DNA of 64,000 bases, from NCBI RefSeq assembly GCF_038039215.1, contig NZ_JBBPCL010000001.1, forward strand, positions 3,658,001-3,722,000. The letters run 5' to 3'. Every line of letters starts with the position of its first letter. Within the stretch, counting starts at the first letter, position 1. The notes under the pieces were generated by a model. The model was not told where the DNA came from, made no database searches, and saw nothing but the letters and a program-made list of their open reading frames with translations. Made by a program: the position numbers and the translations under genes. Below are positions 1-20,587 of the stretch, in pieces. The stretch comes from Pseudonocardia sp. T1-2H (lineage in GTDB: Bacteria > Actinomycetota > Actinomycetes > Mycobacteriales > Pseudonocardiaceae).

Positions 1-2018
<2,018 letters not shown>

Positions 2019-2022
<4 letters not shown>

Positions 2023-2910
2023 GACGGCACCACCATCGTTCCGACTCCTTCGCTCGTGAACACCTCGAGCAGCACCGAGTGCGGCATCCGCCCGTCGATC
2101 ACGTGCGCCTGGGGGACCCCGCCCCGGACCGCCCGCAGGCAGGCCTCCATCTTCGGCGCCATCCCGCTCTCGAGCTGCGGGAGCATCGGCTCCAGCTCGG
2201 CGGCGGTCAGCTCGCTGATGATCGACTCGGGATCGGGGTAGTTCGCGTACAGGCCCTCGACGTCCGTGAGCACCACGAGCTTCGTGGCGTCGAGGGCGGC
2301 CGCCAGCGCCGCGGCGGCGCTGTCGGCGTTGATGTTGTAGACCTGCCCGTCCACGTCCGGCGCGACGCCGGCGACGACCGGGATCCGGCCGGCCTTCACG
2401 ATGTCCAGCACCGCGTCCGGGTTGACCTCCACGACGTCGCCGACCAGGCCGATGTCCACGGCTTCGCCGTCGACGAGCGCCGTGCGCTTCTCCGCGGTGA
2501 ACAGGCCGGCGTCCTCGCCGGAGAGCCCGACGGCGTAGGGGCCGTGCTGGTTGATCAGCCCGACGAGCTCGCGCCCGACCTGGCCGACCAGCACCATCCG
2601 GACGACGTCGATCGTCTCGGGGGTGGTCACCCGCAGCCCGCCGCGGAACTCTCCCGGGAGACCGAGCCGCTTCAGCATCGCGCTGATCTGGGGGCCGCCG
2701 CCGTGCACGACGACCGGGTGGATGCCCGCGAGCCGCAGGAACATCATGTCCTGGGCGAACGCCTGCTTCAGCTCGTCGTCGATCATGGCGTTGCCGCCGT
2801 ACTTGACCACGACGATCTTCCCGTGGAACCGCTGCAGGTAGGGCAGGGCCTCGGCGAGCACGCCCGCCTTCTCCCCCGCCCGCTTCAGCCGGGTGGCGAG
2901 GCCGGTGGTC

Positions 2911-2927
<17 letters not shown>
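2019..2927 (-). CDS. argB: Acetylglutamate kinase
   Basis: Phosphorylates N-acetylglutamate and is the usual point of arginine feedback in actinobacteria. About 302 residues. The amino acid kinase fold shows KYGGNAM near the N-terminus, the HGGGPQI glycine loop and VLTDVEGLY. The GTG start chosen reads [10 protein letters not shown]; it lies 17 bases inside the end of argJ and sits 8 bases after GGAGGAG, a strong ribosome site. A longer upstream reading has no such support. The residues around [10 protein letters not shown] at the N-terminus fit the extra helix found in arginine-sensitive kinases (family knowledge). Confidence 0.96.
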
Positions 2928-6896
<3,969 letters not shown>

Positions 6897-6924
6897 CCGG
6901 CGCTCCGGGAACAGGAGCGGATGA

Positions 6925-7971
6925 TTGATCGTTCAATCCGGCGTGGAACTGGGCGTGTACACCTTCGCGGACATCGATCCCACCGGCGCGGGCGTCGGCC
7001 CCGCACAGCGGGTGCGGGAGGTCGTCGAGGAGATCGAGCTGGCGGACCAGGTGGGCCTCGACGTCTATGGCGTCGGTGAACACCACCGTGCGGACTACGC
7101 CGCGTCCGTCCCGGCGATGATCCTCGCCGCGGCCGCGGAACGGACCGAGCGCATCCGCCTGACCAGCGCGGTCACCGTGTTGTCCTCCGACGACCCGGTG
7201 CGGGTGTTCCAGCAGTTCGCGACGCTGGACCTGCTGTCCGAGGGTCGTGCCGAGATCATGGCCGGCCGCGGGTCGTTCACCGAGTCCTTCCCGCTGTTCG
7301 GCCACGACCTCGCGGACTACGACGAGCTGTTCGCCGAGAAGCTGGACCTGCTCCTCGCCGTGCGGGCCGACGAGCGGGTGACCTGGTCCGGAAAGCACCG
7401 CTCCGCGCTCACCGACCAGCCCGTCTTCCCGCGCCCGGTCCAGGACCCGCTGCCCCTGTGGGTCGCCGTCGGCGGCAATCCGCAGTCCGTGGTGCGCGCC
7501 GGGCTGCTGGGCCTGCCGATGGCGCTCGCGATCATCGGCGGCATGCCGGAACGCTTCGCCCCGCTCGCGGATCTGCACCGGCGCGCCCTCGCCGAGGGCG
7601 GGCACGGGCCGGCGCCGCTGAGCCTCAACCTGCACGGCTTCGTCGCCGACGACGCGGAGCGGGCGGCGGACATCTACTACCCCGCGCACTCCGGGGTGAT
7701 GAACCGCATCGGGCAGGAGCGCGGCTGGGGCCCCACCTCCCGCGCGGCGTTCGAGGCGATGACCGGGCTGCGGGGCGCGTACGTCGTCGGGGACCCCGGG
7801 CTGGTCGCGGAGAAGATCCTCTTCCAGCACCGGTTGTTCGGCCACGACCGCACACTGCTGCAGCTCCCGATCGGTGACGTGCCGCACGCCGACGTCATGC
7901 GGGCGATCGAGCTGCTCGGGACGAAGGTCGCGCCGCTGGTGCGGTCGGCGATCACGCAACGCGCCGACTGA
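6925..7971 (+). CDS. LLM-class flavin-dependent oxidoreductase
   Basis: A luciferase-like monooxygenase of 348 residues that would use reduced F420 or FMN; the substrate is unknown. It starts [12 protein letters not shown], carries [16 protein letters not shown] and the [22 protein letters not shown] segment typical of the family, and resembles the subgroup annotated as a probable LLM oxidoreductase of about 340 residues. The TTG start is chosen because AGGAG lies 8 bases upstream; a GTG 18 bases later is possible. It stands alone between two damaged genes and a channel gene. Confidence 0.85.
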   Translation: MIVQSGVELGVYTFADIDPTGAGVGPAQRVREVVEEIELADQVGLDVYGVGEHHRADYAASVPAMILAAAAERTERIRLTSAVTVLSSDDPVRVFQQFATLDLLSEGRAEIMAGRGSFTESFPLFGHDLADYDELFAEKLDLLLAVRADERVTWSGKHRSALTDQPVFPRPVQDPLPLWVAVGGNPQSVVRAGLLGLPMALAIIGGMPERFAPLADLHRRALAEGGHGPAPLSLNLHGFVADDAERAADIYYPAHSGVMNRIGQERGWGPTSRAAFEAMTGLRGAYVVGDPGLVAEKILFQHRLFGHDRTLLQLPIGDVPHADVMRAIELLGTKVAPLVRSAITQRAD

Positions 7972-7991
7972 CGCGGCACTGGGCTCCGCAC

Positions 7992-8692
7992 ATGGCTGAC
8001 GCGCCCGGGGAGCCGGACCTGAGCGCCGTCGCGAGCCCCCCGTCGGGTATCCCTGCCGCGCAGGACTACGGCGCGGAGGACTTCGGCTCCACCGAGCGGG
8101 CGCGGCGGAACGCCTGGCGTTCTTCTCCGACGCGGTGGTCGCGATCGCGATCACCCTCCTGGCGATCGAGCTGCGGGTGCCGCAGGGCGACTCGGTGGCC
8201 GAGCTCGCCGCGGGCTTCGCCGCGAACTGGAACCAGTACCTCGCGTTCCTGATCAGCTTCGCGGTGATCGCCCGGCACTGGACCCTGCACCACCGGGTGT
8301 TCCGCTACGTCGGCCGGGCCTCGACCGGCGTCATCTGGCTGAACATGGCATGGCTGCTGCTGATCGTGGTCACCCCGTTCATGACCCGGGTGATCGAGGA
8401 GGGGCACCTCGGCCTCGCCCGGTTCGGCGTCTACGCGCTCGCGCAGTCCCTGCAGGTCGGTGTGTTCGCCCTGATGGTGGCCCTGGTCGCCCACCAGCGC
8501 GCGTTCGTTCCCGGCACCCCGGAGCACCTGCGCCGCCGGGGCTGGGTGCTCCCGGTGGTCACCGGGATCGGCTTCCTGACCTCGGTCCCGCTGGTCCCGC
8601 TGGTGGGCCCGTGGGCGTTCGCCCTCTGGGCCGTGATCCCGGCGGTACTCGGCCGGATCCTCCCGGCGACGGGCGTCATCGGCCGTACCTGA
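7992..8692 (+). CDS. TMEM175-like potassium channel family protein, frameshifted
   Basis: Bacterial TMEM175 (DUF1211) proteins are small six-helix membrane proteins that conduct potassium. The family signature appears as FSDAVVAIAITLLAIEL, followed by several hydrophobic helices (IAFLISFAVIARHW region, LNMAWLLLIVVTPFM, VGVFALMVALVAHQ). The N-terminal 37 residues from the ATG are in one frame and the rest in another. One extra G near 8108 would join them as STERARRERLAFFSD, and the total span is one base short of a multiple of three. Either a sequence error or a recent inactivation. It ends 7 bases from convergent pheT. Confidence 0.65.
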
Positions 8693-8699
8693 GCCGAGG

Positions 8700-11198
8700 T
8701 CAGCGCAGGACGGCCCCGCAGCGCTCCGCCGCGACGGCGATCGCCGCGTCCCGCGCGGCGTTCGCCTCCTCGTTGGTGAGGGTCCGGTCGGCGGCGCGGA
8801 AGCGCAGGGAGTAGGCGAGCGAGCGGTTGCCCTCGCCGACCTGGTCCCCGGTGTAGACGTCGAAGAGCCGGACGTCCTCCAGCAGGTCCCCGCCGCCGGC
8901 GGTCAGCGCGGACGCCACCTCGGCGGCCGGCACGTCGTCCGCGGTCACCAGCGCCACGTCGACCGTGACCGGCGGGTACGGCGAGACGCGCGGCGCCGGG
9001 CGCCGGTCCTGCAGCGGGATCGCGTCCAGGTCCAGCTCCATCGCGCAGGTCCGCGGCGGCAGCCCGAGGGCCTCGACGACCTTGGGGTGCAGCTCGCCGG
9101 CGTGCCCGACGACCCACTCCCCCACCCGCAGCGCGGCGCAGCGACCCGGGTGCCACGGTGCGAGCGCCGCCTTCGTCACCTGCAGCTCGACGCCCGCGAC
9201 GGCGCCGACCAGCCGGCCGGCCTCGATCGCGTCCGCCCAGCCGGCCTGCCGGCCGCGTCCCCACCAGCCGAGCGGCTCGCGGTTCCCGGCCAGCACGGCA
9301 CCGACGTGCCGCGGCTGCGCCGGCAGGGCGGCCTCGATCATGGCGATCTCGGCGTCCGACGGCCGCCCGGTGACGCCCGGGTCCGGCATCGGCACCTGCT
9401 GTGCGTGCGGCAGCACGACCTGGCCGATCTGGAAGAGCGCCAGGTCGTCGAACCCGCGCGCCTTGTTCCGGACCAGTGTCTCGAGCAGCCCGGGCAGCAG
9501 GGTCGTGGTGAGCCTGGGCCGGTCCGCGTCCAGCGGGTTGAGGACCTTCACCGTCCTGCGGCGGACGTCGCCGGCGTCGAGACCCAGCGCGTCCCACATC
9601 GCGTCGCCGACGAACGGGAACGGCTCGACCTCGACGAACCCGGCCTCGGCCAGCGTGCGGGACACCGCGCGGGTCCGGACCTGCGCCGGGGTGAGCCCGC
9701 GGCCGGCGGGCGCGGCGGGCAGCGTCGACGGGATCGTCTCGTAGCCCTCGAGCCGCAGCACCTCCTCGACGAGGTCCGCCGGGGAGTCCAGGTCCGGCCG
9801 CCAGGACGGCGGCGTCGCGACCACCACGCCGCGGCCGTCCGCGCCGGTCTCCAGCTCGACGGTGCAGCCGACCTGGGTGAGCCGCTGCACCGTGACACCG
9901 CGGTCGTAGGTCACGCCCGCGGTCCGGTCCGGCAGGTCCAGCGCCATCCTGACGGGCGGGAGCACCGGCGCGGCGCCCACGTCCGTGCGGCCGGGCTCGA
10001 CGGTGCCGCCGCCGTACTCGGCCAGCAACCTCGCGGCTCGCTCGGCGGCGATGGGCGGGAGCTGCGGGTCCACGGCCCGCTCGAACCGCTTGGACGCCTC
10101 GCTGGGCAGCTTGTGCCGGCGCGCGGACCGGGCGATCGAGGTCGGCTGGAAGTGCGCGGCCTCGATGACCACGTCGACGGTGCCCTCGGCGGACTCGGGG
10201 ATCTCGGTGGAGGCCCCGCCCATGACCCCCGCGAGGGCGATCGGGCCGGAGTCGTCCGTGATCACCAGGTCGTCCGGGTCCAGCGTGCGCTCGACGTCGT
10301 CGAGGGTGCGGAGCTTCTCGCCCTTCGCGGCCCGGCGCACGACGATCTCGCCCTGCAGCCGGGTGGCGTCGAACGCGTGCAGCGGCTGGCCGAGATCCAG
10401 CATCACGAAGTTCGTGACGTCGACGGTCAGCGAGATCGGTCGCATCCCGGCGGCGAGCAGCCGGCGCTGCATCCACCACGGCGTCGGGGCCGAGGCGTCG
10501 ACGCCCGAGACGCGCCGGGCGACGTACCGCGGGCAGCCCACCGGGTCGTCGATCCGGACGGGCCAGGAGTCGGCCTTCTCCTCCGGCACCTCGACGCGGG
10601 CCGCCGGGTCCGTGTAGTCCTCGTCCAGGGACGCCGCGAGCTCGCGCGCGATCCCGCGGACCGCGAAGCAGTAGCCGCGGTCCGGCGTGATGGCCAGCTC
10701 GATCACCGGGTCGTCCAGGCCGAGGACCGGCAGGGCGTCGTCGCCGGGCTCGGCGGAGCCGGGCGGCAGCACGAGGATGCCGCTGTGGTCCGCGCCGAGT
10801 CCGAGCTCCTTGGCCGAGGCGATCATGCCGTCGGAGACGTGGTCGTAGGTCTTCCGCGCGGCGATCGGGAAGGGACCGGGCAGCACGGCGCCGGGCAGGG
10901 CGGCGACGATCAGGTCCCCGACGGCGAAGTTCCGTGCGCCGCAGACGATCCCCCGCCGCACCGGGGTGCCGTCCGGGCCGGGGCCGAACTCGACCTGGCA
11001 GTACCGGATCGGCTTCTTGAAGCCCGTGAGCTCCTCGATCTCGGCGACGCGCCCGACGGTCAGCGGCCCGGTGACGTCCGGCGTGCCGTGGATCTCCTCG
11101 ACCTCGAGCCCGACGCGGACGAACGCGTCCGCCACGGCGTCGACGTCCGACGGGACGGACGCGACGTGGTCGGCGAGCCAGGACAGGGGGACGCGCAC
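8700..11198 (-). CDS. pheT: Phenylalanine-tRNA ligase beta subunit
   Basis: Pairs with PheS to charge tRNA-Phe. It has 832 residues, normal for the bacterial beta chain. Order seen: N-terminal fold with the tRNA-binding EMAP-like domain, the B3/4 editing region, B5 (GVTVQRLTQVGCTVE), a catalytic-like domain (DLVEEVLRLEGYETIP and KVLNPLDADRPRLTTTLLPGLL) and the C-terminal ferredoxin-like anticodon domain (RVSPYPPVTVDVALV). It follows pheS by 33 bases on the same strand. Confidence 0.97.
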   Translation of the reverse strand: MRVPLSWLADHVASVPSDVDAVADAFVRVGLEVEEIHGTPDVTGPLTVGRVAEIEELTGFKKPIRYCQVEFGPGPDGTPVRRGIVCGARNFAVGDLIVAALPGAVLPGPFPIAARKTYDHVSDGMIASAKELGLGADHSGILVLPPGSAEPGDDALPVLGLDDPVIELAITPDRGYCFAVRGIARELAASLDEDYTDPAARVEVPEEKADSWPVRIDDPVGCPRYVARRVSGVDASAPTPWWMQRRLLAAGMRPISLTVDVTNFVMLDLGQPLHAFDATRLQGEIVVRRAAKGEKLRTLDDVERTLDPDDLVITDDSGPIALAGVMGGASTEIPESAEGTVDVVIEAAHFQPTSIARSARRHKLPSEASKRFERAVDPQLPPIAAERAARLLAEYGGGTVEPGRTDVGAAPVLPPVRMALDLPDRTAGVTYDRGVTVQRLTQVGCTVELETGADGRGVVVATPPSWRPDLDSPADLVEEVLRLEGYETIPSTLPAAPAGRGLTPAQVRTRAVSRTLAEAGFVEVEPFPFVGDAMWDALGLDAGDVRRRTVKVLNPLDADRPRLTTTLLPGLLETLVRNKARGFDDLALFQIGQVVLPHAQQVPMPDPGVTGRPSDAEIAMIEAALPAQPRHVGAVLAGNREPLGWWGRGRQAGWADAIEAGRLVGAVAGVELQVTKAALAPWHPGRCAALRVGEWVVGHAGELHPKVVEALGLPPRTCAMELDLDAIPLQDRRPAPRVSPYPPVTVDVALVTADDVPAAEVASALTAGGGDLLEDVRLFDVYTGDQVGEGNRSLAYSLRFRAADRTLTNEEANAARDAAIAVAAERCGAVLR

Positions 11199-11231
11199 GG
11201 GCTTACTCCTCGACTGTGGTGCTGAGAAAGG

Positions 11232-13131
<1,900 letters not shown>

Positions 13132-13135
13132 CTGA

Positions 13136-13525
13136 TCAGGCGGCGGTGTTCTCGGACTTCTCGCCCTGGGCCGGGACGTTGGCCCGCGACACCTCGACGA
13201 GGGCGGCGAACGCGGCCGGGTCGCTGATCGCGAGCTCGGACAGGTTCTTGCGGTCCACCTCGACGCCCGCGACCTTCAGGCCCTGGATGAAGCGGTTGTA
13301 CGTCATGCCGTTCGCACGGGCCGCCGCGTTGATGCGGGTGATCCAGAGCTGGCGGAAGTCGCCCTTGCGGGCGCGGCGGTCGCGGTAGGCGTAGTTCAGC
13401 GAGTGGAGCATCTGCTCCTTCGCCTTGCGGTACAGCCGCGAGCGCTGGCCTCGGTAGCCACTGGCCGCCTCGAGGGTGCTGCGGCGCTTCTTCTGGGCGT
13501 TGACCGCGCGCTTCACGCGTGCCAT
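13136..13525 (-). CDS. rplT: 50S ribosomal protein L20
   Basis: 129 residues. It binds 23S rRNA early in assembly and in many bacteria represses its own operon. The N-terminus [21 protein letters not shown] and the body [16 protein letters not shown], with [20 protein letters not shown], are diagnostic. The C-terminus has a short acidic tail that is common in actinobacteria. It is third in the infC-rpmI-rplT operon. Confidence 0.98.
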   Translation of the reverse strand: MARVKRAVNAQKKRRSTLEAASGYRGQRSRLYRKAKEQMLHSLNYAYRDRRARKGDFRQLWITRINAAARANGMTYNRFIQGLKVAGVEVDRKNLSELAISDPAAFAALVEVSRANVPAQGEKSENTAA

Positions 13526-13604
13526 GGGTCAGTCCTGTCTCTCGGTCGACCGTCCCGGTGCGGGTGACGCACCGGCCGGCCGGGGGTTCAGCGGAAGGAG
13601 GGGA

Positions 13605-13799
13605 TCAGCGTCCGAGCAGCTTCTTGATGCGCTTCTGGTCGGGCTTGGCCACCTCGACGACGTGCGACAGGTCGCGCGTCTCCTTGCTCGACTTGACCTC
13701 GAGGCGGTGCCGCAGGCCGGCCTGCTGACGCAGGAGCTTGCCGGTGCCGGTCACCTTGATCCGCTTCGCGGTGCCTTTGTGCGTCTTGTTCTTGGGCAT
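13605..13799 (-). CDS. rpmI: 50S ribosomal protein L35
   Basis: 64 residues starting MPKNKTHKGTAKRIKVTGTG, the standard L35 N-terminus, and ending KPDQKRIKKLLGR. A start 20 codons upstream is possible but would add unlike sequence, so the internal ATG is used. The classical order infC-rpmI-rplT is kept, with gaps of 90 and 79 bases. Confidence 0.98.
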   Translation of the reverse strand: MPKNKTHKGTAKRIKVTGTGKLLRQQAGLRHRLEVKSSKETRDLSHVVEVAKPDQKRIKKLLGR

Positions 13800-13889
13800 G
13801 GCTGATCCGTTCAGTGGTGACGTCCGGGGGCGGGCGTCAGTGTCGTGTGGTGCGCTCACGACCCGCGCACCGGGGTGCGCGGAACCGTG

Positions 13890-14555
13890 TCAGGCCGTCG
13901 TCTCCTCGACCGGAGCCTTGGGCGCGGTGGCCTCGGGCACGGCAGCCTCCGACGCGGCGGCCTCCGACGCGGCGGCCTCCGACGCGGCGGCCTCGGCCGC
14001 GGCAGCCTCCGACGCGGTCGGGGAACCCGGCCCGCGCTTCACCGGCTTCTTGGTCGGAGCGATCACCATCGTCATGTTGCGGCCGTCCTGCTTCGGGGCG
14101 GCTTCGACGACACCGAGCTCCTCCACGTCCTTCGCGAGGCGCTGCAGCAACCGGTACCCGAGCTCGGGTCGGGACTGCTCGCGTCCGCGGAACATGATGG
14201 TGACCTTGACCTTGTTGCCACCCTCGAGGAAACGGACCACGTTGCGCTTCTTGGTCTCGTAGTCGTGGGTGTCGATCTTCGGCCGGAGCTTCTGCTCCTT
14301 GATCACCGTGAGCTGCTGGTTCCGCCGGGACTCCCGGGCCTTCTGCGCGCTCTCGTACTTGAACTTGCCGAAGTCCATGAGCTTGCAGACGGGCGGGCGG
14401 GCCTGGGCCGCGACCTCGACGAGATCCAGCTCGGCCTCTTGCGCCAGCCGCAGGGCGTCCTCGATACGCACGATGCCGACCTGCTCGCCGTTGGGTCCGA
14501 CGAGCCGGACCTCGGGAACGCGGATTCGGTCGTTGATGCGTGTCTCAGTGGTGAT
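13890..14555 (-). CDS. infC: Translation initiation factor IF-3, AUC start
   Basis: IF-3 keeps ribosomal subunits apart and checks start codons. The full N-terminus ([17 protein letters not shown]) is encoded, but the only in-frame start that keeps it is ATC, 7 bases after GAGGAG; a TGA lies four codons upstream of it. The first GTG would delete 28 conserved residues. Rare AUU/AUC/AUA starts are a known IF-3 self-control device. Both IF-3 domains follow ([16 protein letters not shown] and [12 protein letters not shown]). The C-terminus has an extra Ala/Glu/Ser tail built from EAAAS repeats, encoded by about three 15-base tandem copies near 13940-14010. Confidence 0.95.
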   Translation of the reverse strand: MTTETRINDRIRVPEVRLVGPNGEQVGIVRIEDALRLAQEAELDLVEVAAQARPPVCKLMDFGKFKYESAQKARESRRNQQLTVIKEQKLRPKIDTHDYETKKRNVVRFLEGGNKVKVTIMFRGREQSRPELGYRLLQRLAKDVEELGVVEAAPKQDGRNMTMVIAPTKKPVKRGPGSPTASEAAAAEAAASEAAASEAAASEAAVPEATAPKAPVEETTA

Positions 14556-15048
14556 GGGGTCTCCTCATATTGACGTCGTTTCAGGCGACGACAAGCAAAG
14601 ACCCGTCGATCGTGACGGACGGCGCCACCCACGCGAGGTGTTGCTGCGCCGAGCCGTCGGACCGGGACCCGGACACCTGATGATGCTTCGGTGAGCGGGT
14701 GGGAGCGGGGCTCCACTTGAACGCCCTGACGCGCATATCAACGCGCGACGGGGTGGTCGCATTCCGAAGGGTAGCAGCCCCCGACTCACGGACGCGAAAC
14801 GGGTCTCCGGTCAGAGCCGGGGCGGCTCCGCCTTCGGCCGCCCGCCGCGCGCCCGGGTCGGGACCGGACAGCGGGTGTGACCCAGGTCTCGAGGACCTGG
14901 CGTCGCCCCCGCCTCGACCAGGAGGACACGGGAGGCCGGCGTCACGGCCTACCGACGACCTGCGCGCCGCCGACGTCCGGCCGGACATCGGGCCTGCGAC
15001 CCCGGTCGTCCACGACGCGGGCACGGGCGAGATCACACCTCGCTGATC
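14556..15048. other. Long infC leader and promoter region
   Basis: No gene is supported here. On the minus strand this is the upstream region of infC. A GTCGT/ACGAC hairpin lies just before the infC ribosome site, and a possible -10 (TACCCT, near 14770) would give a leader of about 200 bases, consistent with control at the mRNA level. A second small hairpin (CCAGGTC/GACCTGG) lies at 14882-14900. Short open frames on the plus strand have no recognisable content. Confidence 0.4.
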
Positions 15049-15084
15049 CGGTTCGATCCCGGCGGGGTCCGTCGGGATCGACCG
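15049..15084 (-). terminator. uvrA terminator hairpin
   Basis: Inverted arms CGATCCCG and CGGGATCG, extended by CGG(T)/(A)CCG, begin two bases after the uvrA stop. There is no U-run, as is usual in actinobacteria. It should separate uvrA from the infC leader. Confidence 0.6.
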
Positions 15085-15085
15085 C

Positions 15086-18058
<2,973 letters not shown>

Positions 18059-18436
18059 GGAAGGCGCCTCCTCAAGTTCCGATCCGATCGAGCTCGACCA
18101 GGCCCGATCAGGGTCCGAGCCGGGTCGGCGCGCACGCCGGACCCGCCTCGCGTCGATGCTAAGCGGGGGGTACGACAGTTCCGCTGCTCGGTGCCGGACT
18201 CCGGCACCCCGGTCGGTGGACGAACACCGGCGCGCGCCGGGCGTCCACCACGGGTGACCGGAGCAGTACCGCCGACCACCCGGGTCAACGTGCTACCCGC
18301 CGGCCGACTTCCCGAACCGGAGATGTCGGTGCCCACACCCAGAGTCGCACACATGTTCGAGGACGATGTCCGCAGCCCTTCCCCCGCCCCGTCCCGACGG
18401 GTCTCGGCGGCGCGGCCGCCGCGTTAGGCTGCGGCC
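18059..18436. other. Divergent uvrA / metallo-hydrolase intergenic region
   Basis: No gene is supported. The region carries the uvrA upstream sequence (minus strand), an SOS-box-like palindrome and, at its right end, the -10 of the plus-strand gene. Otherwise nothing is recognised. Confidence 0.4.
18345..18360. promoter_or_regulatory. Possible LexA (SOS) box
   Basis: TCGCACACATGTTCGA differs by one base from the actinobacterial SOS palindrome TCGAAC-N4-GTTCGA. It lies between the DNA repair gene uvrA (287 bases from its start) and the metallo-hydrolase (77 bases from its start). The distance to uvrA is long, so LexA control is only a suggestion. Confidence 0.4.
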
Positions 18437-19111
18437 GTGGACGTCCTCGAGGAGTACTCCGGTCACACCGATCCGGGCGGGCCCGCGATCCGTCGCAGCC
18501 TCGCGCCGCTGACGATCAGCAAGTTGTCCGTCGGGCCGATGGACAACAACGCGTACCTGCTGGTCTGCACCGCCACGCAGGAGGCGCTGCTGATCGACGC
18601 GGCGAACGAGCCGCAGCGGATCGCGGACCTGGTCGGCGCGGGCGACACGCGACCGGAGCTGCAGCACCTGGTCACGACCCACCGGCACAAGGACCACTGG
18701 CAGGCGCTCGGCGCGGTCGCCGGCATGTTCCAGACCCGGCAGATCGCGCACCCGCTGGACGCGCCGGAGCTGCCGATCCCGATGGACGAGCTGGTCTCGC
18801 ACGGGGACACGGTCGCGTTCGGGCAGATCGAGCTGGAGGTGATCCACCTCCGTGGGCACACGCCCGGTTCGATCGCGCTGCTCTACCGCGGCCCGGACCG
18901 CCCGCACCTGTTCACGGGCGACTCCCTCTTCCCGGGTGGACCGGGAAAGACCTGGTCGGCCGAGGACTTCGGTTCCCTGGTGTCCGACCTGGAGTCCCGC
19001 GTGTTCGGCGAGCTGCCGGACGACACCTGGGTCTACCCGGGGCACGGGGACGACACGACCCTCGGCAAGGAGCGGCCGTCGCTGCCGGAGTGGAAGGCGC
19101 GCGGCTGGTGA
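18437..19111 (+). CDS. MBL-fold metallo-hydrolase
   Basis: 224 residues. The metal-binding motif HRHKDHW (HxHxDH type) is at about residues 75-81, with further ligands in GHTPGSIALLY, FTGDSLFPGG and YPGHGDDT, the glyoxalase II-like pattern. The substrate is unknown. The gene next to uvrA in M. tuberculosis (Rv1637c) is of the same type, so this neighbour is conserved. The GTG is 6 bases after TAGGCT, pointing to a leaderless transcript. Confidence 0.9.
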   Translation: MDVLEEYSGHTDPGGPAIRRSLAPLTISKLSVGPMDNNAYLLVCTATQEALLIDAANEPQRIADLVGAGDTRPELQHLVTTHRHKDHWQALGAVAGMFQTRQIAHPLDAPELPIPMDELVSHGDTVAFGQIELEVIHLRGHTPGSIALLYRGPDRPHLFTGDSLFPGGPGKTWSAEDFGSLVSDLESRVFGELPDDTWVYPGHGDDTTLGKERPSLPEWKARGW

Positions 19112-19138
19112 GCAGGCGGGCCGGTGCCCGCCGGCCCG

Positions 19139-19915
19139 TCAGTACCGCCGCGCGTACCGCGTCGGGGGTTCGCCGAACAGTGCGGCGAAGTCCCGGCTGA
19201 AGTGGGCCTGGTCCGCATAGCCGAGCTCGCCCGCGAGGTCCGCCCAGACGATCGCGTCCCCGCGCTCCATCCGCTCGGTGGCCTCGTGCAGCCGGTAGCG
19301 GCGGATCACCCACTTCGGCCCGACGCCGACGTGCTCGGCGAAGAGGCGCTGCAGGCGCCGGACACCGGCGCCGACCCGAGCGGCCAGCTCGTCGACGCGG
19401 GTGATCGTGGGGTCAGCGGCGACCTCGTCGACCACGCCGGCGACCATCTCCGCGGCGGGATCCGGTTCGGGTCCGGCCGCGAGAAGCCACCGTTCGACGG
19501 ACGCGACGTCCGAGGCTCGCCGTGACCACGGCGGGAGCCCGGGCACGTCGGCCGCGGGCAGGACAAGGTCCGTCAGGCCGGACACCGACGCGCGGAGGAA
19601 CGGCCGGAAGCCACCCGGGCGGAACTCGACCCCGAAGACCCGTCCCCGCCCCTCGAGGACCCGGACCACGTGCCCGCTCGAGACTCCGTGCACCTGCGGC
19701 GCGCCGCCGTCGCGGAAGATCAGATGCACGTGCGGGTACGGGACGATCAGCTGGTGGTAGGGCTCGTCGTAGTCCCACTCGACGATCCAGTACCGCCGGA
19801 CGAACGGCGCGAGCTGCGCCGACGGCCCGGGGAAGTCGTGGCGCTGGAACCGGGCCCAGGCCCCGCCGAGCGCACGGGAGTCCTCGGGTCCGGGGCGGGG
19901 CGGCACGCCGTCCAT
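19139..19915 (-). CDS. AraC-family transcriptional regulator
   Basis: 258 residues. The N-terminal part (PFVRRYWIVEWDYDEPYHQLIVPYPHVHLIF) resembles the DUF6597 sensing domain common in actinobacterial AraC proteins. The C-terminal half has two helix-turn-helix units ending WADLAGELGYADQAHFSRDFAALFGEPP, the AraC hallmark. It is convergent with the metallo-hydrolase (27-base gap) and divergent from the DinB-like gene, whose promoter it may control; this last point is inference. Confidence 0.88.
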   Translation of the reverse strand: MDGVPPRPGPEDSRALGGAWARFQRHDFPGPSAQLAPFVRRYWIVEWDYDEPYHQLIVPYPHVHLIFRDGGAPQVHGVSSGHVVRVLEGRGRVFGVEFRPGGFRPFLRASVSGLTDLVLPAADVPGLPPWSRRASDVASVERWLLAAGPEPDPAAEMVAGVVDEVAADPTITRVDELAARVGAGVRRLQRLFAEHVGVGPKWVIRRYRLHEATERMERGDAIVWADLAGELGYADQAHFSRDFAALFGEPPTRYARRY

Positions 19916-19973
19916 GGTGGCACCTGTCGCGTTCCTTCAAGACGGGCCGCGGTCGACGCTCTACCGTGCGGGC

Positions 19974-20570
19974 ATGCCCCCGACCGACCTCGTCGCCGCG
20001 TCCGTCCTCCCCGCCGCCGTCGCGCCGATCTCCGCGCTGATCCGCGCGGTCGACCCCGCCCGGCTCGACGCCCCGACCCCCTGCGCCGACTACGCGGTCC
20101 GCGACCTGCTCAACCACCTGCTCTTCTGGGGCCCGGTCCTGGCCGCGGCCGGGCGGCGCGAGACCGCGCTGCCGCCCGCGGAGTCGGAAGCCGACGTCGA
20201 CCTGGTGGTCGGCGACTGGCCGGCGGCCTTGACCGCGGTGTTCGCGGACGTCGCCGAGGCGTGGGGCGACGTCGGGGCCTGGGAGGGGACGACGTCGATG
20301 GGCGGGCCCGAGCCCCTGCCCGCCTCGATGGTCGGCGGGATGGCGGTGGGCGAGCTGGTGGTGCACGGCTGGGACCTCGGACGCGCCCTCGACCTGGAGC
20401 CGATGTGGGCGCCGGACGTCCTCACGGTCGTGCACGCCGAGGTGGCGGCCACCGCAGAGATCGGTCGGGAGATGGGCGTCTACGGCGCCTCGGTGCCGGT
20501 CCCGGAGGAGGCGCCGGTGCTCGACCGCCTGCTCGGCCTCACGGGCCGGGACCCGCACTGGAGGCCCTGA
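19974..20570 (+). CDS. TIGR03086-type DinB-like / mycothiol-dependent enzyme family protein
   Basis: 198 residues. The family is a four-helix DinB-like metal-binding fold, and in actinobacteria relatives use mycothiol, such as maleylpyruvate isomerase. PTPCADYAVRDLLNHLLFW and VGELVVHGWDLGRAL contain the usual histidines. The ATG is 6 bases after TACCGT, so translation probably starts at the first base of the mRNA. The substrate is not predictable. Confidence 0.8.
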   Translation: MPPTDLVAASVLPAAVAPISALIRAVDPARLDAPTPCADYAVRDLLNHLLFWGPVLAAAGRRETALPPAESEADVDLVVGDWPAALTAVFADVAEAWGDVGAWEGTTSMGGPEPLPASMVGGMAVGELVVHGWDLGRALDLEPMWAPDVLTVVHAEVAATAEIGREMGVYGASVPVPEEAPVLDRLLGLTGRDPHWRP

Positions 20571-20587
20571 TCGAGCCGGCTGCGTGA

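Noticed and set aside
13935..14015. CRISPR-like direct repeats
   Set aside because: The 15-base repeats are contiguous, in frame, and encode the IF-3 tail; there are no spacers or cas genes.
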